64,000 nucleotides of DNA from CAVYWD01 sp963772225 (GTDB taxonomy: Bacteria > Myxococcota > Myxococcia > Myxococcales > UBA5297). Numbering within the stretch: the first letter of the stretch is position 1; every line of letters begins with the position of its first letter. The stretch covers positions 1 through 64,000 of the forward strand of contig CAVYWD010000008.1 of NCBI GenBank assembly GCA_963772225.1. Reading direction: 5' to 3'. Shown here piece by piece: positions 36,919 to 45,780 of this stretch. Below the pieces are notes generated by a model that saw nothing but the letters and a program-made list of their open reading frames with translations, did not search any database and was not told where the DNA came from. A program made the translations under genes and the position numbers.

Positions 36919-38298
36919 ATGAAGCCATCAACTTGGATGCTCGCAACGGCGGTGATTTTCATGCTGGGCCTCGGGGGATGCGACCTGGGGGGCTCGGGGG
37001 TGGTGAGCGGTGGGGCCGCCGACGGAGGCTCCGCACCGGGCGGGTCAGACGCGGCCGTCAAGGCTTCCAATGACGCCGGCGCGGTCGACGCCGCCGTCAA
37101 GGCTTCCACTGACGCCGGCGCGGCCGACGCCGCGGCAGGAGGCGACTCCGGGGCCGTCGACGCAGGTGGCGCCGCGGATGCGGGCAGGGCTCCTGCGGAC
37201 GCCGGGACGGCCGGCGGCGATGCCGGTTACCTGCTCAATCCGCCAGACCCATGCTTCAGCCAGTTCTGGGTGTCCGGCTGCCAGAGCGGCGTCGCGAGCT
37301 CGACCTGCGGCGGCCAGTGCGCCGTGGCGAACGCCTGCTCGCCGCCGGAGTCGTCCGACAAGGCGAGCCTCCCCATGACCTTCGCCTGCCCGCGGTTCAT
37401 GCTCTTCAGCGACGAGATGAATGCGGCCGCCAAGGACGACGCCGCGGCGAACGGATGGGGAACCTCGTCGAGCGACCCGCCGTTCAACTACGGCGTCGTC
37501 GGCCACGACATGGACCCCGACGGCCTCGATAAGAGCGGCGGCAGCAGCACCTGCTGCCAGTGCTACCAGCTGGTCTTCGAGAAGCCCGAGCCGGGCTCGC
37601 CGCAGCCGCCCGACTTGCCCATCCCGAAGTCGATGATCGTCCAGAGCTTCAATACCGCCGCCGGCGGGGCAAAGAACTTCGACGTATTCATGGGCGCGGG
37701 CGGGTTTGGCGCCTTCAATGCCTGCGTGTCGGGCTCCTATTCCGGGACGCAGACGACGACGTTCGGCCATTTCATGTACAGCGGCTTCCCCAGCGACTAC
37801 AACGGCCAAGGCGGTATCAAGTTCATCAACTTGAATGAATGCAAGTCGAACGGAGCCGCCACCGCGGCGACGCTCGCCTCCTCCTCGTGCCAAAGCAAAG
37901 TCGCCCAGATGTGCGACACCGCGAGCGCCTCGTCGTCGTCGGTCACCGCTTCCACGCGCAATTCGTGCAAGCAGACGAATCTCTTGGCGTCGGCCTACCA
38001 CCAGAACTGGACCGTGCGCGCCAAGAAGGTGGAGTGCCCTGTTTCCCTGACGCGGGTCACCGGCTGCCGCTTGGCGTCCGCGGGGCTGCCGCAGCCGGAC
38101 CCCACAGTGCAGACGGTCGCCGGCGCCGACAGCTCCTTCCTGAGCGGCTACACCACGACCACCATGCAGGATTGCTGCAAGCCGACGTGCGCCTGGAAGG
38201 ACAACACGAGCGGCGCGGGGCTCACGCCTTCGGGGAATTGGAGCTCGTTCTATTCGTGCGATCAGAACGGCGCGCCCATCACGTCGGAAACGCCTTGA
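36919..38298 (+). CDS. Secreted lipoprotein with GH45-like endoglucanase motifs in circularly permuted order
   Basis: 459 residues; start ATG 36919 follows GAGGTGACAGGACG. The signal peptide ends in a lipobox (LGLGGCDLGG), then an Ala/Asp/Gly-rich linker to ~105. In family 45 endoglucanases the order is Y-W-D-C-C-K-P-S-C near the N-terminus, then C-C-x-C-Y-x-L, then the H/N-F-D-x catalytic strand and the C-P-x-x-L-x-x-x-T-G-C end. Here the order is TCCQCYQLVF (~211-220), KSMIVQSFNTAAGG, NFDVFMGAGGFGAFNAC (~253-269), VECPVSLTRVTGC (~371-383), and only then TTTTMQDCCKPTCAW (~412-426) plus FYSCDQNGAPIT. Both catalytic Asp positions appear kept (D418 and D255). It should act on cellulose-like glucans or bind them. 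Confidence 0.65.
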   Translation: MKPSTWMLATAVIFMLGLGGCDLGGSGVVSGGAADGGSAPGGSDAAVKASNDAGAVDAAVKASTDAGAADAAAGGDSGAVDAGGAADAGRAPADAGTAGGDAGYLLNPPDPCFSQFWVSGCQSGVASSTCGGQCAVANACSPPESSDKASLPMTFACPRFMLFSDEMNAAAKDDAAANGWGTSSSDPPFNYGVVGHDMDPDGLDKSGGSSTCCQCYQLVFEKPEPGSPQPPDLPIPKSMIVQSFNTAAGGAKNFDVFMGAGGFGAFNACVSGSYSGTQTTTFGHFMYSGFPSDYNGQGGIKFINLNECKSNGAATAATLASSSCQSKVAQMCDTASASSSSVTASTRNSCKQTNLLASAYHQNWTVRAKKVECPVSLTRVTGCRLASAGLPQPDPTVQTVAGADSSFLSGYTTTTMQDCCKPTCAWKDNTSGAGLTPSGNWSSFYSCDQNGAPITSETP

Positions 38299-38344
38299 GC
38301 GTCATTCTGAAAGGCCGGCTGCGCTCACGGGGCTTTCGGAGCGT
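38281..38344. repeat. Imperfect direct repeat, left copy, flanking hipBA
   Basis: About 64 bp with roughly 58 identities to 40242-40305 (shared AACGCCTTGAGCGTCATTC and CGCTCACGGGGCTTTC). It starts inside the last codons of the GH45-like gene and ends at the hipA stop. Confidence 0.8.
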
Positions 38345-39607
38345 TCAATCCAATCGGTGCACAAAACCGGGGTAGGCGAAGGCCGGCTCGATGGTCTCGC
38401 AGTCCCGGGCCGACACGCCCTGGGCGCGCGCTGTGGATTGCCAGCGCTTTCGCACGCGCTCGAGCATGTCTTTCACGATGCGCTCGGCCGGCGCGCGGTC
38501 GAGAAGGAACCGGGCGCTCTGCGACAGCAGGTTCTGGGCGTTGGCCTGTCGCCCCCAGTCGCCGCAAGCCAGAGCGAGGTCCCGGCGGTCAGCGCTGATC
38601 GCGCTCGACGGGAGGAGGTCGTACGCCGGCGACAAGGCCCAGTCTCGATCCTTGGCGATGAACGCGTGGTTGCGAGGGTGGTCATCGGTGTTCGAGATGA
38701 GCGCATTGAAGCACATGCGCCGAAAGAGCTCGTTCGCCGCCCGCTTCGGTTCCGCGCAGACGCGCCGTGCCTCTTCGGCCAGCAGCACGTAGGACCAGCG
38801 CTCGCGAGAAGTCGGGCTGTCGCTGGCGCGCAGAAGGGTCAGGGCGCTTACCATGCGCGCGCGGCGGTAGCCTCCCTCGGCTTTGTCGCGGTCGAAGCGC
38901 TTCACCAAGAGCGCGTCGCGTCCGCCGACCTTGACGAGCTTGCTGTGGGCAGCGTCGATGCCACAGGCGCGGGCCAGCACCAGCATGGCCCTCTCGACGC
39001 GCGCGAAATTGAATCGGTCGGACTTGCAGTTGAACTTCGCAAGCCAAAGGCCTTCGCCGTCTTCGACCACGGCCTTCGGCCGGGCGCCGCCCATCGAAGT
39101 TCCAATGAGGAGGAGCTCGCTGATCTGCTCTGACTCAGGCCCTGCAGGAAGGTCTCGCTCTTCCACGAGCGCGTCGGCGATGGTTTGGAGGCGTTTGAGC
39201 CGCAGGACCTGGTTGAAGTCGCGCCGAGGCGCAGGCGGGTCGACGCCCAGGCCGAACCCGAGAGCTCCCGCGCGATCGTCGGGTGAGAGGAGCAGATAGT
39301 CGAGCTCTCCGAGGAACTGCTTGCCGGCGTGGCGCTCGATGATCCGGCGGCCCCACCAGTCTGGGCCCGCGTCCCTCAGGGCTCCGAAGACGCCCCGGTT
39401 CAGCGCTGTCTCGTGCGCTCGCGGAGCCAATTTGAGCTCGACGGGATCGACCTCCACTGCGTTCGGGCGCGCAAGGTAGCTCCGCCCGTAGGCGAAGCGC
39501 CCGACTCCGGTCGGCGTAAGCTCGAAGCGCCCGCATGTGACGGCGCTCGTCTCTCCCGGGAGAGTGATGTAGACGAAGCACTCGGTGTGTGTGGACCTAG
39601 AAGTCAT
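38345..39607 (-). CDS. hipA: HipA-like serine/threonine kinase toxin
   Basis: 420 residues from 39607 (MTSRSTHTECFVYITLPG). The N-terminal HipA_N-type region has GRFAYGRSYLARPNAVEVDP. The kinase part carries the Gly-rich segment LLIGTSMGGARPKAVV, the catalytic loop ISNTDDHPRNHAFI and the metal site LSPAYDLLPSS. HipA toxins phosphorylate aminoacyl-tRNA synthetases or related targets and cause growth arrest. Its 5' end overlaps the HipB-like gene by 11 bp, so both are translated from one transcript with the antitoxin first. Confidence 0.9.
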   Translation of the reverse strand: MTSRSTHTECFVYITLPGETSAVTCGRFELTPTGVGRFAYGRSYLARPNAVEVDPVELKLAPRAHETALNRGVFGALRDAGPDWWGRRIIERHAGKQFLGELDYLLLSPDDRAGALGFGLGVDPPAPRRDFNQVLRLKRLQTIADALVEERDLPAGPESEQISELLLIGTSMGGARPKAVVEDGEGLWLAKFNCKSDRFNFARVERAMLVLARACGIDAAHSKLVKVGGRDALLVKRFDRDKAEGGYRRARMVSALTLLRASDSPTSRERWSYVLLAEEARRVCAEPKRAANELFRRMCFNALISNTDDHPRNHAFIAKDRDWALSPAYDLLPSSAISADRRDLALACGDWGRQANAQNLLSQSARFLLDRAPAERIVKDMLERVRKRWQSTARAQGVSARDCETIEPAFAYPGFVHRLD

Positions 39608-39938
39608 CTCTGGTCCTCGGCGCTCGCCCTCCTCGCGCTCTCTCGCGCGTGAGCGAGAGCGCGAGACCTTCTTCATCCTTGGCAGGGTCGGCGACCGGAA
39701 GGAGCTGCTCAAGAAGGCCGAGGGCCCAGAGGAGAGCCACGTACACGGCGACGGCGGTCGAGGGCTTGCCCTTCTCCGCGTCGGCGACCGCCCGCCGGCC
39801 CGCGCCGATCTTCTCGGCCACCTGCTCTAGGGAGAGGTTCCGGCGAAGGCGGGCGATTCGCAGATTCGCTCCCAGAGCGCGGAGCGCCTGGTCAACCGGA
39901 TACGGAGGGGCTTCGAGGAGGGGGTTGCGAGCGGACAT
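39597..39938 (-). CDS. hipB: HipB-like antitoxin, XRE-family helix-turn-helix
   Basis: 113 residues. Residues ~20-75 form an XRE helix-turn-helix (ALGANLRIARLRRNLSLEQV, EKIGAGRRAVADAEKGKPST). The tail is basic and probably flexible (LTRERARGGRAPRTRDDF). It precedes hipA with an 11-bp overlap. It should bind and neutralise HipA and repress the operon. Confidence 0.85.
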   Translation of the reverse strand: MSARNPLLEAPPYPVDQALRALGANLRIARLRRNLSLEQVAEKIGAGRRAVADAEKGKPSTAVAVYVALLWALGLLEQLLPVADPAKDEEGLALSLTRERARGGRAPRTRDDF

Positions 39939-39999
39939 GAGGGCCTCAGCGGCTCGCGATCATGGCGGCAAAGAGAGGCGTAAGTCAACTCTGGGAGTA

Positions 40000-40040
40000 C
40001 CTTCAAGAGAGCATAAGCAGGCTCAGTGTGCTCTTGAAGG
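40000..40040. promoter_or_regulatory. Inverted repeat upstream of hipB, candidate HipB operator
   Basis: CCTTCAAGAG at 40000-40009 and CTCTTGAAGG at 40031-40040 are perfect 10-bp arms 21 bp apart, about 60-100 bp upstream of the hipB start. Type II antitoxins often bind such repeats to autoregulate; the arms could also fold in RNA. Confidence 0.45.
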
Positions 40041-40241
40041 CACGCCCCGCCCATCGACCGCGCCTGCTCGTGCGACGAGTCTGGGGAGGAGCTCGCGCAG
40101 GTACCGCATTGCGCCAGTGGGCCGAGGGGATGCGGAGATGCCCCGACGGTGCCCCGACCTACTTCAGCTCGAATTCCGGCTGCCGATCGTCCTTCTCAAT
40201 TCTTTCCAAACAAAGTATCCGTGCCTTCTCCTGGTGCCCTT

Positions 40242-40305
40242 CACGTCGGCAACGCCTTGAGCGTCATTCGGATAGGCCCGCCGCGCTCACGGGGCTTTCC
40301 GAGCT
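40242..40305. repeat. Imperfect direct repeat, right copy, flanking hipBA
   Basis: Same orientation as 38281-38344. It overlaps the last codons of the DUF2298 gene. The two copies bracket exactly the hipBA module and its upstream region (about 1.9 kb). Confidence 0.8.
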
Positions 40306-42597
40306 TTTCGCCTCGAAGAGAAAGACGACGGGTCGCTCGTTCGGGAAAGCCGCCGCCATCGGAAACGCGGCCCGGAGCGCCTGAAGCGCCTCCGGGCCGT
40401 AGGCTCGCTCTTCGACGGCGCCGTAGACGACCCACCGCACGCCCAGCGCCGAGGCCCGCTCGCGCAGCTCGGCCGGCGACTTGGACCGATAGAGCGCATT
40501 CACCTGGGAAATGCGCTGATCGATGAGCGCGTACCCGGCGGCCCCTCGCCACTGCTGCTCGTGGTGCGCCCAGCCGATGGGCACCGGGTGGCCCGCGAGG
40601 CTCGCGATGCGGCCCTGGTATTGGTAGGCCATCGCCTCGTTGGACCGCGTCCAGCCCGCCTCGGCGATCCGGTCGCCGACCGGCACCTTTCTCCGAATGT
40701 ATTGGAGCAGCGGGGTCTCGGCGGCGCTGAAGGGTCGATTCTGCGTGAAGTCGAAGGCGTCCATCGTGGGGAGCCGCGGCGAGCCGTCACCGAAGCGAGA
40801 CAGGGCGATGCGCGCCGGCATGGCCCGCGCGGTGTAGATCGACGACGCCAGGGCGAGGGTCGCCAGCGCCGCGCGGGCCGGGAGCTTCAGGACGAGGGAA
40901 AGGCGCGCGCTCCAGAGCCGCCGGCCGACCGCCCACGCCGCCACCCAAAGCGCCGGCCAGACCGGGTAGGTGAACTTGAAATAGGAGTTGTAGCGGACCA
41001 GCTCGCCGACGTAGCGGTCCGGCATGTAGACGAGCTCGAGACCCGTGAGGATGGCGCAGCCGCCCAGGGCGAGCGCCGCCGCCGGCCGCGAGAGCCAGGG
41101 GCGAGTCCCCATCGCCAGCGCGGCGATCCAGAGCGCCGCGCCGAGGCCGACCGAGGCCGTGCCCCCGGGGAGCTTCGAGCCCAGGGGTGCGGTGTGGAAA
41201 AGGATCAAGGCGGCGCCGGCTGCGGCCAGCGCGGTCGACGTCAGGCGCGCGCGGCGCGCGCCCGCGCTGCCGGGTCGAGCGCGCTCGAAGGGCCTGGCCA
41301 GCGCGCCGAGCGCCAGCGCCAGGGCCGGGAGCCCCCACATCCCGAAGAGGCTCGCGAGCGAGCTTCGCAGCTCGGGCGGCACGGCGCGAAGGTGGAGCCG
41401 CGCCAGAAGGCCGTCCGGAGGTCCCTCCGGGATGGGGAGTGGCGCGCCGCTGCGCAAGAGGCGCATGCCCGCGAAGACCGCCGCCCCCAGCGCCAGCGCC
41501 GCGAGGCCCAGCCGGAGCACGGCAGGGCGATCGCTCCGCCACCGGCGCCACGCCGCGATGGCCAGGAGCGCCGCGGCGCTGGCGCCCACGAGCGGCAGGT
41601 TCCACAGGTTCGTCAGGGTCGACGCCGCGCCCAGGGCTACCCAGGCGATGCCCCAGGTGAGCCCGCGCAGGCCGCGGCCGTCGCCGCGCCACGGCCCTGC
41701 CGAGAGCGCGAGCCACCCCGTGAGCCAGGGCAGCGCCAGGTGATGCGCGTGGAAGTCGCCCAGGATGGCGCTGAAGGCCGGGAACTCGTCGACCACGTGC
41801 GGGATGGCGCGCGATGGCCCCCAATAATCGTATGAGCTCAAACTGAATCCGCTCCGGATCCAGTCCAAGGCGCCCGAGAGCGAGGCTGGGTTGCCGGCCC
41901 AGGTCGCGCAGAGGGCCGCGCCCGCCGCAAAGGCCCAGGGCAGCCGCGCCGCCCGCGCGAGCGCGTAGGCCGAAGCCCAGGTGAGCCCGACCACCATCGA
42001 GAGCGCGAGCGTTGGCACGACGGCCGCGCGAAAGCCGCCGAGCTTCGCCACCCAAACCCAGAGGAAGTGTCCCCAGTAGTAGTAGGGCAGCGGCGTGCCC
42101 GCGAGCCAGTAGTCCTCGGGCGGCAGCGCCCGCGCGTTCCAGCTGCTCCAGAAGATCATCGCGTTGCCGAACTTCTCGGCCGCCGAGGAGTCGAGCTGGT
42201 AGGTCGTCATCTCCGGGACCCAGCGCCGGAAGGCGACGAACCCCAGCACGAGCGCCGCCATCACGGCATCGAGAACCGCCTGGCGCGCGGGCCTGCCGCC
42301 TTCGTAGGCGAAGAGCCGGGCGGCCGAGCGCGTCTTTCGAAAGCCCGCGGCGAGCCCCGCGGTGAGCCCCAAGGCGGCCGCGGCGCCCAGGAAGAGGAAC
42401 CCCGCGCTTCGCTCCAGCGGGCCCGGCCCCAGGTGCGCCGCGAACCAGATCGGCAGCGCCAGCGCCGGCGGACCGGCCAGGCGCGAGAGCATCCGGCGGA
42501 CGTCGGCCGGCGCCCGCCAGCCGGCCATCGCAAAGCGCAGCGGAAGGCTCAGCGCCTCGCAGAAGAGCAAGAAGAGCGCGGCCCACAGAAAGTCCAT
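40264..42597 (-). CDS. DUF2298-type polytopic membrane protein
   Basis: 777 residues with about 14-16 hydrophobic helices. The N-terminal pattern (WAALFLLFCEALSLPLRFAM) and the stretch MIFWSSWNARALPPEDYWLA, GTPLPYYYWGHFLW, then ILGDFHAHHLALPWL match the DUF2298 (Chlor_Arch_YYY) family, related to GT-C glycosyltransferases. The conserved DFHAHH motif sits in the first external loop region typical for a catalytic acid in GT-C enzymes. A C-terminal soluble part follows. The start codon abuts the stop of the L,D-transpeptidase gene (TGA|ATG), so it is the last gene of the cell-wall operon. Confidence 0.85.
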   Translation of the reverse strand: MDFLWAALFLLFCEALSLPLRFAMAGWRAPADVRRMLSRLAGPPALALPIWFAAHLGPGPLERSAGFLFLGAAAALGLTAGLAAGFRKTRSAARLFAYEGGRPARQAVLDAVMAALVLGFVAFRRWVPEMTTYQLDSSAAEKFGNAMIFWSSWNARALPPEDYWLAGTPLPYYYWGHFLWVWVAKLGGFRAAVVPTLALSMVVGLTWASAYALARAARLPWAFAAGAALCATWAGNPASLSGALDWIRSGFSLSSYDYWGPSRAIPHVVDEFPAFSAILGDFHAHHLALPWLTGWLALSAGPWRGDGRGLRGLTWGIAWVALGAASTLTNLWNLPLVGASAAALLAIAAWRRWRSDRPAVLRLGLAALALGAAVFAGMRLLRSGAPLPIPEGPPDGLLARLHLRAVPPELRSSLASLFGMWGLPALALALGALARPFERARPGSAGARRARLTSTALAAAGAALILFHTAPLGSKLPGGTASVGLGAALWIAALAMGTRPWLSRPAAALALGGCAILTGLELVYMPDRYVGELVRYNSYFKFTYPVWPALWVAAWAVGRRLWSARLSLVLKLPARAALATLALASSIYTARAMPARIALSRFGDGSPRLPTMDAFDFTQNRPFSAAETPLLQYIRRKVPVGDRIAEAGWTRSNEAMAYQYQGRIASLAGHPVPIGWAHHEQQWRGAAGYALIDQRISQVNALYRSKSPAELRERASALGVRWVVYGAVEERAYGPEALQALRAAFPMAAAFPNERPVVFLFEAKSSESPVSAAGLSE

Positions 42598-43359
42598 TCA
42601 CCGCCCCGAGGCGAAGTGGTACCGGCCCTGAGAATCGACGCGCACCCTTGGCGGCCGCCGCTCTGCCTCGAAGAGGTCGTAGCCCTCCTTGAGGTTTCGC
42701 CAGAGCGCGACGGTCTCCGGCTCGCCGGCGCGCGCTGCCGCGAGCCGCCGCAGAGTGACGTCGGTCAGGCGCGCGGGGAATAGGTGAATGGGGATGTCGC
42801 GCTGGCCAGCGGCCCGCGCCTCGACCGCCGCCAGGTACACGAGCTCGATGACGGGGTCGGTCAGCGGTACGCAGCCGATGGTCACGCAGGCGCCGTGAAT
42901 GAAGATGGCGCCGCCCAGCCGACCTTTCACTCCGAGAATTCGGTCGGAGGCGTTGGGGTAGCTGACGCCGAGGGAGAGGTGGAAGTTGCTCTGTGGGTTG
43001 AATTGATCGAGCGCGTAGAAACCCTCGGGCACCTGCAGGTCGCCCTCCCGGCGCTTCGGCCCCAAGCTCCCCGAGCTCGCGCAGATGGGGAACGTCTTCA
43101 CGAGCGCGTACGCGCCGCCCGCGCCCTGCGCCCAGAGCTCGAGCTCCTGCTCCTCCTTGAAGGCGCGCAGGAGGAGCCCGCGGGGCGGGAACGGCGCCTT
43201 CGCCTCCGAGAAGAGCGCGCGCAGCTCGGCGCCCCGGGCCTCCTGCGCGGCCCGGACCCGCGGCGCCCGGAGCTGATCGGCCCGGAAGTCGCCTCGCGCG
43301 GGGAGCGCCGGAAGCGAAAGGGCGAGCGCCGCCCAAGCGAGCAATGCCCCGGCGCGCAT
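42598..43359 (-). CDS. L,D-transpeptidase (YkuD-type)
   Basis: 253 residues. Signal peptide (LLAWAALALSLPALPARG), then a YkuD-like domain: FPICASSGSLGPK, VPEGFYALDQFNPQS and the active-site motif IHGACVTIGCVPLTD with His and Cys in the expected H-x(6)-S/T-x-G-C spacing. Such enzymes form 3-3 crosslinks or attach proteins to peptidoglycan in the periplasm. Start ATG overlaps the stop of the nucleotidyltransferase gene by 1 bp (TGATG). Confidence 0.9.
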   Translation of the reverse strand: MRAGALLAWAALALSLPALPARGDFRADQLRAPRVRAAQEARGAELRALFSEAKAPFPPRGLLLRAFKEEQELELWAQGAGGAYALVKTFPICASSGSLGPKRREGDLQVPEGFYALDQFNPQSNFHLSLGVSYPNASDRILGVKGRLGGAIFIHGACVTIGCVPLTDPVIELVYLAAVEARAAGQRDIPIHLFPARLTDVTLRRLAAARAGEPETVALWRNLKEGYDLFEAERRPPRVRVDSQGRYHFASGR

Positions 43360-44597
43360 CAGTCCGCCCCCAGCCGGAGCTCGCCGGAGGCGAGGACGCC
43401 CTCGAGCCGCTCGCCGTCCGCGATGCGCGTGCCGGGGAGCACTGCCGCCCTGCTGAGCTGTGCCGCGCCGATGGAGCAGTCGGCGCCGACCGCCGCTTGC
43501 TCGAGCGCGGCGGAAGGCGCCACCCGCGCCGACGGGTCGACCCAGGTGCGCGAGGCCAGGGGCGCGCCGCGCAGGCGCCGCGCGTCGGCCCGGGAGATGG
43601 GCGCGGCGTCGCCGAGCGAGCTCAGATCGCAGAGTCCGGTCAGGACGTCCTCGACGGCCTTCAGATAGCGCCCCGGCGTCCCCAGGTCGGCCCAGGCGCC
43701 CAGGGCCACCGGGCAGACCCTCACCCGGAGCCCGCGGGCGATCATCGCCGGGTAGGCGGCCCGGTGGACGTCGCACTCGCCGGAGGCGGGGATGGCGTCG
43801 AAGACGGACGGCTCGAGGACGTGTGCCCCGATGAAGTGCCAGGGCACGAGCCCCGCGGTGAAGCGGCCCCAAGGCGCCACGCCGCGCATCGCGCCGGAGG
43901 CGTCCGCCTCGAGCGCGCCGAACGACTCGCCGGGCGGCATGGGCACCACCGCCAGCGTGGCCGCGCTCCCGCTCTGCTGGTGCTCGGCGACCAGGGCCTT
44001 CAGGTCGAAGGCCATGAAGGCGTCACCGTTGAGCAGGATGAACGGCTCGTCACCGAGGAGCCGGCGCGCCCCGCGCACGCCTCCCGCGGTGCCCTGGATG
44101 ACCGGCTCGTGCGAGACGAACAGCTCGAGGCCTAAGCGCGCGGCTTCGCGCTCGGCGGCCCCGGCCATCACCTGGGGAAGGTGGTGCGTGTTGATGACCA
44201 CCCGGCGCACGCCCGCGCCGGCGAGGAGCGCGAAGCTCGCGCGCACGAGCGGGCCGCCGAAGAACGGCACGGCGGGCTTGGGGGTGGTGAGCGTCAGCGG
44301 CCGGAGCCGCGTCCCCAGCCCGGCGCAGAGCACCATGGCAGTGCGCACGGCGCCGGCGCCGCGCGAGGGCGCCGCGGCGGCGCGCGCCCGGTATTGCATC
44401 GACAGCACCCGGGCGCTCGCTTCGTCCACTCCCTCGACGGCGAGCGCGGCGGCGTCCACCTCTGCGAGCGGGCGGGCGGGGTCGAGCGGGTAGGGCGCCG
44501 CGAGGAAACGCCCCGGCCCCGCGGCCTCGACGAGGAGCAGCCGGTCCGATGAGCGGGCGGCGCGGGCAATGGCGCCCGGGCCGAGCGCGGGCGCCAT
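43359..44597 (-). CDS. murU: Sugar-1-phosphate nucleotidyltransferase, MurU-like, with C-terminal left-handed beta-helix
   Basis: 412 residues. From residue ~85 it is an NTP-transferase: TAMVLCAGLGTRLRPLTLTT with the PKPAVPFFG motif, LNGDAFMAFDL (metal Asp) and LGAWADLGTPGRYLKA. The last ~65 residues are hexapeptide-like (DPSARVAPSAALEQAAVGAD). The first ~85 residues have no assigned domain but look coding. MurU makes UDP-MurNAc from MurNAc-1-phosphate; the neighbouring AmgK-like kinase would supply that substrate. A mannose-1-phosphate guanylyltransferase role is the main alternative. It begins 5 bp after the kinase gene. Confidence 0.75.
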   Translation of the reverse strand: MAPALGPGAIARAARSSDRLLLVEAAGPGRFLAAPYPLDPARPLAEVDAAALAVEGVDEASARVLSMQYRARAAAAPSRGAGAVRTAMVLCAGLGTRLRPLTLTTPKPAVPFFGGPLVRASFALLAGAGVRRVVINTHHLPQVMAGAAEREAARLGLELFVSHEPVIQGTAGGVRGARRLLGDEPFILLNGDAFMAFDLKALVAEHQQSGSAATLAVVPMPPGESFGALEADASGAMRGVAPWGRFTAGLVPWHFIGAHVLEPSVFDAIPASGECDVHRAAYPAMIARGLRVRVCPVALGAWADLGTPGRYLKAVEDVLTGLCDLSSLGDAAPISRADARRLRGAPLASRTWVDPSARVAPSAALEQAAVGADCSIGAAQLSRAAVLPGTRIADGERLEGVLASGELRLGAD

Positions 44598-44602
44598 GGA
44601 AT

Positions 44603-45645
44603 TCAGGCCAGCTCCGGCACGTGCCGGGCGAGCAGATTGCGAAGCTCCGCCTGCTCGGGCACGCGCTCGAACGCCGCGCGCACGTAGGCGAGCGACGGGG
44701 CGACGTAGGGCAAGAAGCCGGGGTTCTTCTTGACGCGGTCGATGAACACGAAGCGGCCGGCGTCCTTGAGCTTGCGCTGCAGTGTGAGGAGGTCGAACCC
44801 CTGGACGAAGCGCGCGCGGTCGAGCCGCTCGCCGCCCGCTCGTTCAAAGGCGTCGAGGTAGCGCGCGAGCATCGCCTCGATGAAGGGGCGGTCGAGCTGC
44901 ACGTACGAGTCGCGCAGGAGCGCCACCAGGTCGTACTGGCGCGGGCCCAGCAGCGCGTCCTGGAAGTCGATGACCACCAGGTCCGCACCCTTCACCATGA
45001 GGTTGCGGCTCTGGTAGTCGCGGTGGGTGAAGCCCTTGGGCTCGGCGTCGAGCGTTTGCGCGATGGCCAGGAACAGCTCGTCGAGGCGCGCTCGCTCGGC
45101 CGCCGTCGGCGCTAGGCCGGCCCGCGCCTCCAGGCCCCACTCGCGGAAGTGGTGGAGCTCCCAGTTGTAGAGCTCGACGTCGAAGGCGCGGGTGAAGGCG
45201 AGGCAGGAGAGGTCCTTCTCCCGCTCGGCCCGGGCGCGCAGGGCGGCCAGGAGCTCGACGGCCCTGCCGTACAGCGCCTCGCGCGCGGCCGGGGAAGACA
45301 AGAGCGCCGCCTCGAAGGTCACGTCGCCCAGGTCCTCGAGGAGCATGAGGCCGGCGGGCTCGTCGTAGCGGAGGATTTCGGGACGCGCACGCCCAAGGAC
45401 GAGAGGTAGCGGTGCACGTTGACGAACGGCAGCTCGGCCGGCCGCTCGCCGCGCGTCTTTTCCTCGGAGTTTTTGGCGTCGGCGGGCATCACCATGACAA
45501 CGAAGCTCGGCTCGGAGCCGACGCGGTAATACGAGCGGTTCGAGGCGTCGCCCTTGAGCTGGCGGACGGTCATCGCCTCGGCCGCGAGGCCGGTGGCATT
45601 GGAGGTGAAGCGGCGGAGCGCGTCGTCGATACCTTGAACGGACAT
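44603..45645 (-). CDS. amgK: AmgK-like anomeric sugar kinase (aminoglycoside phosphotransferase fold); single-base frameshift
   Basis: About 346 residues if repaired. From ATG 45645 one frame reads MSVQGIDDALRRF, LKGDASNRSYYRV, then SLGVRVP; the rest continues in another frame as EILRYDEPAGLMLLEDLGD, GFTHRDYQSRNLMV (catalytic HxD), LVVIDFQDALLGPRQYDL (metal site). One missing C in the CCC run near 45380 explains the break. The family includes AmgK, which phosphorylates MurNAc/GlcNAc at C1 in peptidoglycan recycling. Followed by the MurU-like gene. Either recently broken or a sequencing indel. Confidence 0.8.
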
Positions 45646-45780
45646 GAAGCGGGTCGACCTCCTCTTTCGCCGGGCCGCGAGCAGGCGCCTGAAGCGAGGG
45701 GCCACCATACCATCGGGAAATCGCCCGCGGCGCGGCGGGCGAGGGGCGGGCAGCCCGGGCGTGCTCTGGTAGAAGAAGGC

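Noticed and set aside
40787..43336. An 849-codon minus frame overlapping the DUF2298 and L,D-transpeptidase genes
   Set aside because: Its residues are Ala/Arg/Gly-rich without motifs, whereas the two other-frame genes have strong family signatures and abutting ends.
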